The notes under the pieces: model-generated
Told to the model about the DNA's origin: nothing
Seen by the model: the letters and a program-made list of their open reading frames with translations, nothing else
The model's database searches: none
Translations under genes and position numbers: made by a program
Virus record (IMG/VR): IMGVR_UViG_3300033233_000097
Location: 1 to 36,883 of that record
Origin: a virus
Reading direction: 5' to 3' (one strand)
Length of the DNA stretch: 36,883 nucleotides
Shown: one piece after another, positions 12,492 through 19,825 of the stretch
Numbering within the stretch: the first letter of the stretch is position 1
How the letters are laid out: every line of letters starts with the position of its first letter

Positions 12492-13495
12492 TGCCACGTC
12501 TAACAATATCTATTCCTAATCCTACAGATGCTACAAGTTTCTATAGAGGCATAGGTCCCTTAGGAGAACTTTTAAGAAGATATGATAATCTTCGTTGGGT
12601 CACTATTCAATCTCATGATTGGTCCAGTACGGAATATACTGATTGTCTCTTCATGCAAAGACCTCATACAAAAGACGAACTAATAGTCGCATTAATGTAT
12701 AAAGAAAATTCAATACCATTATGGATTGATTATGATGATGATCTTCTTTGTGTTCCAACTGATAATCCAACTTATCCAATTTATTCAAAATCAATAGATA
12801 ATATAAAAAAACTATTATCATTGGCTGATGTAGTGACTGTATCTACAAATGCTCTTCAAAAAAGATACTCTGAATTTAATAAAAATGTCATAGTTGTTCC
12901 TAATGCATTTAATTCTAGAAGATTCAAACATAAAATAGAAAATCCTAAACCTAGAAAAAAGATCATAGCTTGGAGAGGATCTAAAACTCATACACGAGAT
13001 TGTTTATCACAAGCAGAGGTAATCATTAAATTAGCTAATGAATATAAAGATACTGATTGGCAGTGGCATTTCATTGGAGATATTCAATGGCAACTAACTG
13101 ATCACATGCCTCATGAAAAAACTATTTGGTCTGAAGGTATGGATATTATTTCTTATCATAATTATATTTATGAATTAGCTCCAGCTGTTTTCATTGTTCC
13201 TTTAGAAGATAATGAATTCAACCAATCAAAATCTAATATCAATTGGATTGAAGCAACTATGGCAGGATCAGCGACTATTGCTCCACTTTGGGAAGAATGG
13301 AATCAATCTGGAATAATGCCTTATGAAAATACTTATCATTTCGAAAGTAATTTAAGATCAATTTTAAATGAAAAAGCTCTGATAGAACAAAGAGTTAAAT
13401 TCAGTAGAGATATTATTTTAAATGATCTTACATTAGAAAAAGTGAATACAAAGCGAGTAGAAATTCTAGAGAATTTCTTAGGTAAGAAATTATGA
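12491..13495 (+). CDS. GT-B fold glycosyltransferase (GT4-like), 334 aa
   Basis: Predicted to move a sugar from a nucleotide-sugar donor onto an acceptor, perhaps host surface glycan or a phage component. The N-terminal domain shows SFYRGIGPLGELL near 17-29 and IDYDDDLLCVP (79-89). The second domain has VVPNAFNSRRF, IIAWRGSKTH (a G-rich loop), and the donor-binding C-terminal half with SNINWIEATMAGSATIAPLWEEW, the usual GT4 E-x-x-x-x-G-x-P-like region. Length and domain order are complete. It follows the ribbon-helix-helix gene directly and overlaps a small membrane gene by four bases. With the GT2 fragment it suggests surface modification as an accessory trait. Confidence 0.8.
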   Translation: MPRLTISIPNPTDATSFYRGIGPLGELLRRYDNLRWVTIQSHDWSSTEYTDCLFMQRPHTKDELIVALMYKENSIPLWIDYDDDLLCVPTDNPTYPIYSKSIDNIKKLLSLADVVTVSTNALQKRYSEFNKNVIVVPNAFNSRRFKHKIENPKPRKKIIAWRGSKTHTRDCLSQAEVIIKLANEYKDTDWQWHFIGDIQWQLTDHMPHEKTIWSEGMDIISYHNYIYELAPAVFIVPLEDNEFNQSKSNINWIEATMAGSATIAPLWEEWNQSGIMPYENTYHFESNLRSILNEKALIEQRVKFSRDIILNDLTLEKVNTKRVEILENFLGKKL

Positions 13496-13614
13496 TAAAA
13501 ATGATAAAAGTACTTCTCTCAGTCTATTCTCTTACATTTCTTTTAATAGCCATGACTCTATGCTTCATATTCTGTTTTATAGAGTTATTTCTATTGCCCT
13601 TTCATCAGGATTAG
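13492..13614 (+). CDS. Small membrane protein, 40 aa
   Basis: Basic start (MIKMIKV) then a continuous hydrophobic stretch (LLSVYSLTFLLIAMTLCFIFCFIELFLL). One long or two short membrane helices are possible. Its ATG overlaps the stop of the glycosyltransferase gene (ATGA). It could be a membrane anchor for that enzyme or a flippase-like helper; this is inference from coupling alone. Confidence 0.55.
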   Translation: MIKMIKVLLSVYSLTFLLIAMTLCFIFCFIELFLLPFHQD

Positions 13615-13629
13615 GACCACAATCTAGGT

Positions 13630-13902
13630 ATGGCTTACTATTCGCACAGAGATCGGATTAAAGCCAAAATCAAGGCAGCATCAGAATTCCCAAATGTCGA
13701 TAAGACCTCCATCTATGATCTATTGATTTTGAGCAATATCATTGACGCATCACAAAAATGTTTTGCTAAGATTTTAGAAGGTCAGCCACCTGCTTATGTT
13801 AGTGAAGTGATCATAGAGACTGTTAAAACAATCTCAGAGATGGATAAGATCAATTTGACGAATGGAGCATCCGCGGAAGAAGGGATATCCGTGGAGGATT
13901 GA
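13630..13902 (+). CDS. Hypothetical protein, 90 aa
   Basis: A soluble protein with a basic start (MAYYSHRDRIKAKIKAASEF), a central hydrophobic helix-rich core (TSIYDLLILSNIIDASQKCFAKILEG) and an acidic end (SAEEGISVED). The family is not recognised. It has no strong ribosome-binding site but follows the small membrane gene by 15 bases. Its last 69 bases overlap the 3' end of the convergent 95-residue gene, which is unusual for unrelated genes and suggests the 3' ends were pushed together. Confidence 0.6.
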   Translation: MAYYSHRDRIKAKIKAASEFPNVDKTSIYDLLILSNIIDASQKCFAKILEGQPPAYVSEVIIETVKTISEMDKINLTNGASAEEGISVED

Positions 13903-14121
13903 GGGAGTGTATCCTATCTCTTTCATCCTCAAATTAACCACACGCCTAAAACGCCCATTAAGTCTAATACCAAGTTTTTCAGCTAATAATGAGTGAACTA
14001 ATCCCCGCTTTATTTTGGCTCGTTCTTGGGGCTTTAAATTGCTTAAAATAAGCAGATCTATAGCGTCTTCAAGCCGTCTTCGTTTATTAAGCTCTTGTGT
14101 TAATTTATTGAGTTTTGCCAA
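13834..14121 (-). CDS. Hypothetical DNA-binding-like protein, 95 aa
   Basis: Basic throughout: MAKLNKLTQELNKRRRLEDAIDLLILSNLKPQERAKIKRGLVHSLLAEKLGIRLNGRFRRVVNLRMKEIGY. A helix-turn-helix-like part is followed by a segment resembling winged-helix domains at the C-termini of phage replication proteins (LGIRLNGRFRRVVNLRMKEIGYTP...FRG). A role in phage replication initiation is possible but not shown. The start is TTG at 14121, overlapping the preceding gene by 17 bases. It is the last gene of the long minus-strand array. Confidence 0.55.
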   Translation of the reverse strand: MAKLNKLTQELNKRRRLEDAIDLLILSNLKPQERAKIKRGLVHSLLAEKLGIRLNGRFRRVVNLRMKEIGYTPSILHGYPFFRGCSIRQIDLIHL

Positions 14122-14269
14122 CGCCTTTAAGTTTCAAATAGATCCAATGAAGTACACCATCAGCAGCATTCGTATTAGGATTAAGAGCAAATACTAAGTC
14201 TAGTACTGCTACAGCAACTGAAGCTAATACGGCTTCATGACTCATAACCCAATTTACAACATCTGACAT
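14105..14269 (-). CDS. Small membrane protein, 54 aa; holin-like
   Basis: Starts at ATG 14269 after AAGGGGGATTT, the same strong ribosome-binding sequence used by other genes in this genome. One hydrophobic helix (HEAVLASVAVAVLDLVFALNP, residues 11-31) is followed by a second amphipathic segment (GVLHWIYLKLKGVGK). Small phage proteins of this pattern are seen near lysis genes and some are called holins. The M15 endolysin lies 1.1 kb upstream in the same transcript, which supports a lysis role, but the membrane cassette at 5.2-6.0 kb is an equal candidate. Confidence 0.65.
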   Translation of the reverse strand: MSDVVNWVMSHEAVLASVAVAVLDLVFALNPNTNAADGVLHWIYLKLKGVGKTQ

Positions 14270-14278
14270 AAATCCCCC

Positions 14279-14638
14279 TTATGCATCATTTGCAAATAAA
14301 GTAGCAGTGATAGTTCCAGTCCCGCTACTAAAGACATATTTAACCCTGACAGCTGAATATGAAATATTAATAGGAGCTGCAGTAGTAGTTAGAGTTTGAG
14401 CCGCACTAACAGATATAGAAGTTCCTGGTATAGTTACAAATGTAACAGGATTACCATGTGTTGGAACATCTACTGCTCCTTCTAATGTCACAGTTCCTGC
14501 AGCTGTTCCAGTAGTTGAAACTACTACATTAACTCTGGCCATTTCTTTTGTATCAAGTTGGCCACTCGTCTGGTTAGTAGAAGCATCTGCTGCATTTAAT
14601 AGTACTTCTGATACGAATCGAAGATTTCCAGTAGGCAT
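14279..14638 (-). CDS. Small virion-type beta-sandwich protein, 119 aa
   Basis: Ser/Thr/Ala/Val-rich and beta-strand-rich with almost no charged residues in the core, typical of structural decoration or fibre domains. Its C-terminus (SAVRVKYVFSSGTGTITATLFANDA) matches the end of the 114-residue protein at 20955-21299 (VYVRIRYVFGSGSGTCNAKLSARMQ), so the two are likely paralogues. It overlaps the 256-residue gene by one base. Function unproven: decoration or fibre-base protein is my guess. Confidence 0.65.
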   Translation of the reverse strand: MPTGNLRFVSEVLLNAADASTNQTSGQLDTKEMARVNVVVSTTGTAAGTVTLEGAVDVPTHGNPVTFVTIPGTSISVSAAQTLTTTAAPINISYSAVRVKYVFSSGTGTITATLFANDA

Positions 14639-15408
14639 TAGTAACCTCTCTTTATGGCTCTTGCAAATCCAGCCATTCCACCATGAGCCATTTTCTTTTT
14701 CTCAGGACCACCAGCCACAGCTTTTTTAACTTTATCCATAAAAGATTCACCAGGATTATAATGTTCTGATTCATCTTTTCTTGAATGAAAAGCTTTCTTT
14801 AAACTCTCAGATCCTTGTTCATCTACTTCTCCACCATCAGCATATTCTCTACGAGACATAGAAAATTCATGTCTCGCATTTGGACCACCATCTTCAGCAT
14901 CATCTGCATGTGATAAAGCCCTATCTACATAAGAACCACTTCTATCTGATTCAGAATCTCTGAACATATTTTTGCTTGGACGTTCTTGTAATGAAGCTTG
15001 TTTATTATCAACTAAATCCATCTGATCACCATGTTCATTGTCTTTATAGTTATATCCATATTGTGGATCATCTCCACCATAGGATTCATAGTAATCTTCT
15101 TCACCTACTTCTCCACCAGTCCAATATTTTCCACCCTTCCAATATCCTTCATTTTCGGTGTAATCATCTTGTACTTCTTCTAAATCATGATCTTGAGGAG
15201 CTGTTGCTTCTTGACCAGCATCTTCTTCATGACCCTCAACAGGTTCATAAATCTTTCCACCAAATGCTCTTTTCAACGCCATCTTTGCATGTCTTCGAGC
15301 ATTAGCCAGACTAGCAGCCACCGCTTGATTTTGAGGGTGGCCAGAAGCTACCATTTCTCTGATGTTTGAACTTATTGTTTTTTGTGAATGACCTGGTTTA
15401 AGCGGCAT
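14638..15408 (-). CDS. Hypothetical phage protein with MPLKPG-type N-terminus, 256 aa
   Basis: The opening [41 protein letters not shown] is a short module of a kind I recall from many phage and prophage proteins of unknown role. The rest is very acidic and Gly/Tyr-rich ([28 protein letters not shown]) and probably disordered, with a basic, Lys-rich tail ([32 protein letters not shown]). Similar GGEV-type tracts occur in the 306-residue ejection-type protein. It may be a minor virion protein. No enzyme motif is seen. Confidence 0.6.
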   Translation of the reverse strand: MPLKPGHSQKTISSNIREMVASGHPQNQAVAASLANARRHAKMALKRAFGGKIYEPVEGHEEDAGQEATAPQDHDLEEVQDDYTENEGYWKGGKYWTGGEVGEEDYYESYGGDDPQYGYNYKDNEHGDQMDLVDNKQASLQERPSKNMFRDSESDRSGSYVDRALSHADDAEDGGPNARHEFSMSRREYADGGEVDEQGSESLKKAFHSRKDESEHYNPGESFMDKVKKAVAGGPEKKKMAHGGMAGFARAIKRGY

Positions 15409-15417
15409 ATAATCTCC

Positions 15418-15849
15418 TTATGCATCGAATTGATTCGATATAATTAACTCAAAATGATCACTATCTTGCAATGATTTAAAACTTCCACCCCATCTTATCG
15501 AAAAACCAGCTTCCAAAGCCTCATTATATAACTGTTCGTAAAAATTATGATCATATTTAGTTCTCATATGCTCATCCATCTGAAACAGGTCCAAAGCCAA
15601 GGAATATGGATATCCATTCATTGTAAAATTATGTTTAGACATAGGCCATTTAAGCTCACTTCGACCTTCATCGAAGTCTTTTGCTTGATCTTCTTGTGAT
15701 CTCCATCCTTCTGAAATATGAAGATCTTCATTAAATGATTTGGCCCACATAAAAAACTTTTCCATTTCAGGATGACACATTTCTAGTAATTTATTGCATC
15801 CTGAACATATCTCTCCCAATTGATGAAAACTCAAATTTTCTCTCCACAT
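15418..15849 (-). CDS. Peptidase M15-type endolysin, 143 aa
   Basis: A zinc peptidase of the D-Ala-D-Ala / L-Ala-D-Glu type that cuts peptidoglycan stem peptides. Visible: EGWRS at 47-51 (substrate arm), the zinc ligands His73 (SKHN), Asp87 (ALDLF) and His132 (DHFE), and a WGGSF segment at 120-124. The spacing is right for family M15. There is no signal peptide, so it would need a holin to reach the wall. Its ATG lies inside the end of the ParB-like gene (19-base overlap). The phage wall-degrading role is well established for this family; the exact bond is not given by the sequence. Confidence 0.8.
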   Translation of the reverse strand: MWRENLSFHQLGEICSGCNKLLEMCHPEMEKFFMWAKSFNEDLHISEGWRSQEDQAKDFDEGRSELKWPMSKHNFTMNGYPYSLALDLFQMDEHMRTKYDHNFYEQLYNEALEAGFSIRWGGSFKSLQDSDHFELIISNQFDA

Positions 15850-16352
15850 TTAGGACAAATCTTCTGATGAAGATCATCAATATTTGATGGATATTCCCCA
15901 ATTGGAGCCATAATATTTTCTAATTCCTCTTTATCAAATCCTAATAATTCAATTGGATAATTATTACTTTCTATTTCTAAAATCATGTCAGCAAGTCTCG
16001 GAGTATCAAAATCTCCACCTTGCTGATTGGCCGCAATATTAGCAGCCTTCTCAGTAATCGGATCCCAATCTACTTCTCTATAGCTAAATCTTTCTTCGTC
16101 GATAACAACATAACCTTCTTTAATTGTTCCTCTTTTAGTCGGTTTCTCGTATGTCTTCGTAATTGTGATTGTCGCATCTTTAGGTAGGCATCTAAGTCGC
16201 TGGTGCGCCGAAACGATTTGCATAGAGGCTTTGTTGAAGACGATCCCTGAGAGATCTCCGAATGTGTCAATACTGGCATTGAGCATTTTAAGCTTTTCAT
16301 CTGTGATTTTCCTTGGATTAAATGGATTAGGATGAAGATCTGATAATTTCAT
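15831..16352 (-). CDS. ParB/Srx-type nuclease-domain protein, 173 aa
   Basis: The N-terminus (LHPNPFNPRKITDEKLKMLNASIDTFGDLSGIVFNKASMQIVSAHQRLRCLPKD) is the ParB-like domain, with the DLSGIV and HQRL segments typical of phage ParB-type proteins. Near residues 150-173 a single CPKCG at the extreme C-terminus suggests a zinc knuckle or half ribbon. Phages use this fold as a nuclease, a DNA-modification partner or a DNA/CTP-binding protein. It is not linked to a ParA here, so plasmid-type partition is unlikely. It overlaps the 103-residue gene by four bases. Confidence 0.75.
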   Translation of the reverse strand: MKLSDLHPNPFNPRKITDEKLKMLNASIDTFGDLSGIVFNKASMQIVSAHQRLRCLPKDATITITKTYEKPTKRGTIKEGYVVIDEERFSYREVDWDPITEKAANIAANQQGGDFDTPRLADMILEIESNNYPIELLGFDKEELENIMAPIGEYPSNIDDLHQKICPKCGEKI

Positions 16353-16660
16353 TTACCCTCAAGCATCCTAAAAGCTGGACCAACAATTATAGTAGGATAA
16401 ACATCCCCCACTCTTTTCTTTAAAAGAACAATATCTTCAGTAGCTATTTCTAATTCTTGCGCTTTATGAATCTTTTCAGCAAGATTATATCGTTTAAGTT
16501 TTTCTTCCCCATTTGATTTTTCATCTTGTAAGGTTGCCATTAAAGCTTCAACACATATTTTAGAAAGAATAATAGGGATATCTTCTTTAGAATCCTCTTT
16601 TTTTTCTTTCAATTCCTTTCCTTCTATATTCTTTAATATTTGGCTAAAATCAATCTTCAT
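16349..16660 (-). CDS. Hypothetical protein, 103 aa
   Basis: Charged, mostly helical: Lys/Glu-rich N-terminus (ILKNIEGKELKEKKEDSKED), a middle helix (IILSKICVEALMATLQDEKSNGEEKLKRYNLAEKI) and an alternating end (IATEDIVLLKKRVGDVYPTIIVGPAFRMLEG). The form of the second half is common in small phage proteins placed near tail genes, but I cannot name the family. It is coupled to the ParB-like gene by ATGA overlap. Confidence 0.6.
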   Translation of the reverse strand: MKIDFSQILKNIEGKELKEKKEDSKEDIPIILSKICVEALMATLQDEKSNGEEKLKRYNLAEKIHKAQELEIATEDIVLLKKRVGDVYPTIIVGPAFRMLEGK

Positions 16661-16668
16661 AATATCTC

Positions 16669-16950
16669 CTAAAATATAGGTTTAATAACAACATCCAAAC
16701 TAATAGCTGTTTGCAAGGCCAATTGTCTTGCTTGATCTACAGCTAGATTTACCTCATTTGCAGTTACAGAATCTAGAAGGAACTTAGTCAATTTCTGATT
16801 TATGAATTCTTTTTTTGGTTGAGGGTTTGGAATAAGATCTCTATCAGGATTATTAGTATCAATAATAAATTCTTGATATCCATATTGACGACTAAATCCT
16901 TTTTCTACTCTATCTATTAAAGAATCATCTATATGAGCTATATAATCCAT
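16669..16950 (-). CDS. Hypothetical protein, 93 aa
   Basis: Soluble, 93 residues, with YGYQEFIIDTNNPDRDLIPNPQPKKEFINQKLTKFLLDSVTANEVNLAVDQARQLALQ as the conserved-looking part. The NPDRDLIPNPQPKKEFINQKL stretch looks ordered, but I do not know the family. It sits between two genes of a likely tail module with gaps of about 10 bases and would be co-expressed with them. Confidence 0.6.
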   Translation of the reverse strand: MDYIAHIDDSLIDRVEKGFSRQYGYQEFIIDTNNPDRDLIPNPQPKKEFINQKLTKFLLDSVTANEVNLAVDQARQLALQTAISLDVVIKPIF

Positions 16951-16959
16951 AATATCCTA

Positions 16960-17430
16960 TTAAATATTTAATTTATCTAATATTGATAAACTATATTGTA
17001 AATCTTCTATTTTTACTTTCACTGATCCTATTCCGCCAAATTCTAAATTAGCTTCTGTTATTGAAAAGGGGCCAGAAATCAATGTTGAATCCAATATTTT
17101 TCTCAATGAATCTCTTAGCAATAATGTTTTATATTGAGCACACCCTGCTGATGCAATACTATCTTTTATGTTCACTTCGAAATTTCCCAAATTTGTTGGA
17201 AGAATAAATGATATTGAATCTTTAATTGTATAATCAGGTTCAATTTTTGCTATTGGATTTATAAATGTTTCTGTTTTTGAATCATATATATCTCCAGGAT
17301 TAACTAATTTTTCTTCTGATACTTCTAAAACTAAATCATAATCATCTTTAATAAGTTCAATATAATCTGAATCTCCAACAACTTTATTGACTACTTTATT
17401 ATCTTTAATAAGGACTAATATTTTATTCAT
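16960..17430 (-). CDS. Hypothetical tail-module protein, 156 aa
   Basis: Starts at ATG 17430 with its first bases inside the end of the glycine-rich gene; a TTG at 17439 is also open. The N-terminus MNKILVLIKDNKVVNKVVGDSDYIELIKDDYDLVLEVSEEKLVNPGDIYDSKTETFINP resembles the short domains at the start of phage tail-fibre-associated proteins that precede a structural part. The rest (IKDSISFILPTNLGNFEVNIKD...) is beta-rich. It is probably a tail tip or assembly protein next to the fibre genes. Confidence 0.6.
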   Translation of the reverse strand: MNKILVLIKDNKVVNKVVGDSDYIELIKDDYDLVLEVSEEKLVNPGDIYDSKTETFINPIAKIEPDYTIKDSISFILPTNLGNFEVNIKDSIASAGCAQYKTLLLRDSLRKILDSTLISGPFSITEANLEFGGIGSVKVKIEDLQYSLSILDKLNI

Positions 17431-18277
17431 ACCATTCAACTATTAATTGTCCTGCAGTTCCAGCAGCTCCTGCAGTTCCAGCTCCACCATTTGTACCTGT
17501 TACAGATTTAAGACCACCACCTCCGCCGCCACCGCCGCCAGGGCCACCAGAACCTGATATTGCTGTTGCAGCTGTTGCTGCTACAACTCCATCTGATCCA
17601 CTAGCGCCGCCATTGCCACCATTTGTACCATTTGGCCCTGTAGCATCGCTTGAAAGAGGTGTAGATGTACCACCCCCACCACCACCTCCGCCTGCTCCTC
17701 CAGCATTACCACCTGTTCCTGCTGTACCATTGGCAAAATAGGGACCCAATGGTGTTGCCAAACCATTAGATCCAGCCACATTAGCAGCACCACCATTATT
17801 TCCTGTAAATGCAGTGGCAGTATATGTTCCAGCCCCACTTCCTTTTCCTGCTCCACCTGCCGCTAATGTTCCTCCATTGCCCCCAATTCCACCTAAACCT
17901 CCTTGAAAAGTAGCAAGTGATCCAAAAGATGTAGCACCTCCTGCTCCGCCATTTCCACCATTCCCACCAGTAGCACCAGCGACATTAGCAACAGCAGCTG
18001 TTCCTGCAGTTCCAGCTGTTCCTGCTGCTCCAATCGTTACTGTATATGTAGTATTTGGAACTACTGTAACAGGATAAGAAATTGTAAAAGCGGAGCCACC
18101 AGCTCCACCGCCACCGCCGCCCCCTGCACCAGCTGTAGTTGATCCACCTCCTCCACCACCACCTCCACCACCGCCTGCAGATCCTCCACGGCCATAAAGA
18201 TTAACTCTTGTAATTCCTGCAGGAGCTACCCAACTACCACTTCCTGTGAATAATTTTCTTGCAATTTTTTGTGCCAT
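17423..18277 (-). CDS. Glycine-rich tail-tip type protein, 284 aa
   Basis: The N-terminus MAQKIARKLFTGSGSWVAPAGITRVNLYGRGGSAGGG is the opening of phage glycine-rich proteins found near receptor-binding fibres. After it come long Gly tracts (runs of 7-10 Gly at about residues 35-58, 195-205 and 245-255) separated by Ala/Thr/Asn segments such as GGNGGNGGAGG, which can form polyglycine-II-like bundles. It is full of repeated GCC/GGA-type codons and would be repetitive at DNA level. It lies between fibre genes, so it may tip the fibre or bind receptors. The likely role is structural; receptor binding is inference. Confidence 0.75.
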   Translation of the reverse strand: MAQKIARKLFTGSGSWVAPAGITRVNLYGRGGSAGGGGGGGGGGGSTTAGAGGGGGGGAGGSAFTISYPVTVVPNTTYTVTIGAAGTAGTAGTAAVANVAGATGGNGGNGGAGGATSFGSLATFQGGLGGIGGNGGTLAAGGAGKGSGAGTYTATAFTGNNGGAANVAGSNGLATPLGPYFANGTAGTGGNAGGAGGGGGGGGTSTPLSSDATGPNGTNGGNGGASGSDGVVAATAATAISGSGGPGGGGGGGGGLKSVTGTNGGAGTAGAAGTAGQLIVEWYE

Positions 18278-19825
18278 TTATGAGCTCATCCAGTTTGTTC
18301 CATCTGAAGTAATAACCCATTCACCCCAATCAGTTTGAAATATTTTACTTGCCGCAATTCCATCTATTGTTTCAGATCCATTTCTAGCTAATGTAATATT
18401 ATTAGTATTTGCTGTCCCTGAAATATCTTTAATAATAATTAATCGACCATTTGTTGGAGCAGGTAAAGTAACTGTTTTACCAGATGAGAAATTACATAAT
18501 ATTATATAATCACTAGTTGTTGTATCTATAGTTAAATTATTTGTTATTGTTCTAGTTGTTACATTAAGACCTCCATTTATTTGATGTACTGCAGTTGAAG
18601 AAGTACTACCAAGTGTTGCTACTGCAGCTACAGGAACTGCAAAATTAACACTACCAGTTGAAGTTATATTTGCTATTGTAGCATTAGCACTATCTGCAGC
18701 TCTAAAGTAATTTCCTGATTGACTAGCGGCACCTCTAATTCTAAGAACCGGATTTGCGCCCGTTGTATTAAGAACATCTAACATTGCAGTTGGCTGAGTT
18801 ACATCGCCAATTTTAAACATTCCAGTGTGATTACTTACTGCTGTACCAGAATGGTATAGAAACCAACTAGCTGCATTAGAAGCTATTCCAGAACGTATTC
18901 CATAATTAGTTCCACCACTAACTAAATTATCTATGTGTATTGCAGTATTGGTTGTGGTCCCAAGACAATCAGCAATATACAGACCGCGACGATCTGTAAT
19001 TGTTGCGCCTGCATTGACAGAAGGAGTAGATACAAAAGAAAACCATAGAGCAGATGTAAGAGTTCCACCATTAACTGTATTAAATGTAGGATTATCTCTA
19101 TACCCCAAGGCTAAAAGACCCATTGTGGTGACGTTTGTATCTGCAGTATAAATAGGAATATTATTAAAACTAAGAGTTACATTTCCAATACTTCCAGTAA
19201 GTGATGGAGAATTTTTATATATCGTTGAATTACTATATAAGATATTACCAGCAAAAGCTGTCTGAGAGACTGTATAAAGATATGTTTGAGCAAAAGATAT
19301 TCCAGCGACAGATATTGCTGAACTAACAGTTATTATAGAGCTCCCACATGAAATAAGTGTTTCGTTAGCAGATATGCTTCTTGCGGTTAGATTTAATTTT
19401 AATTTTCCAGAAAAATCAAAAGAGGTATTAGTATTTCCTGAAGAGTCATAGATATCAAAAGTATTAGCACTTTGTGAAGCTGCAGCTTTTATATTAAGAC
19501 CAATTTCTGTTGCAGAACCTATTACAATATTTACTTTTGCAGTTAGACTTGAATTTGTACCAATTCCTTCTCTAAAATTAACATTATCCCAAAATAATTT
19601 TGTATTATTCTGTGATAATCCAAAAGCAGTCACAAATAGAATAGATCCGGCAGTTCCACTAGTAACAGTAGTACCTATAGCTATAGCACTTAATTCTATT
19701 TGTATATCTTGTGAGGCTTCAGTTAAAAGTATGCCCGTTCCACCACTTATTGTTACATCACCACTTAAAAGCGTATCTCCTAACTTAGAAAAACTTGTAA
19801 CATTTGGACTTATTATTAAACTCAT
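18278..19825 (-). CDS. Large beta-rich tail-fibre type protein, 515 aa
   Basis: Begins at ATG 19825, which overlaps the previous gene's stop by four bases; an upstream in-frame start at 19846 is less likely. The whole sequence is Ser/Thr/Asn/Ile-rich with few charges, typical of trimeric fibre shafts: repeated patterns such as GTTVTSGTAGSILFVTAFGLSQNN and NIVIGSATEIGLNIKAAASQSANTF are followed by DSSG-type turns. The last 80 residues (SKIFQTDWGEWVITSDGTNW) resemble C-terminal tip domains. There is no chaperone or enzyme motif. It lies between the repeat protein and the glycine-rich protein, so it is a probable fibre component. Confidence 0.65.
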   Translation of the reverse strand: MSLIISPNVTSFSKLGDTLLSGDVTISGGTGILLTEASQDIQIELSAIAIGTTVTSGTAGSILFVTAFGLSQNNTKLFWDNVNFREGIGTNSSLTAKVNIVIGSATEIGLNIKAAASQSANTFDIYDSSGNTNTSFDFSGKLKLNLTARSISANETLISCGSSIITVSSAISVAGISFAQTYLYTVSQTAFAGNILYSNSTIYKNSPSLTGSIGNVTLSFNNIPIYTADTNVTTMGLLALGYRDNPTFNTVNGGTLTSALWFSFVSTPSVNAGATITDRRGLYIADCLGTTTNTAIHIDNLVSGGTNYGIRSGIASNAASWFLYHSGTAVSNHTGMFKIGDVTQPTAMLDVLNTTGANPVLRIRGAASQSGNYFRAADSANATIANITSTGSVNFAVPVAAVATLGSTSSTAVHQINGGLNVTTRTITNNLTIDTTTSDYIILCNFSSGKTVTLPAPTNGRLIIIKDISGTANTNNITLARNGSETIDGIAASKIFQTDWGEWVITSDGTNWMSS

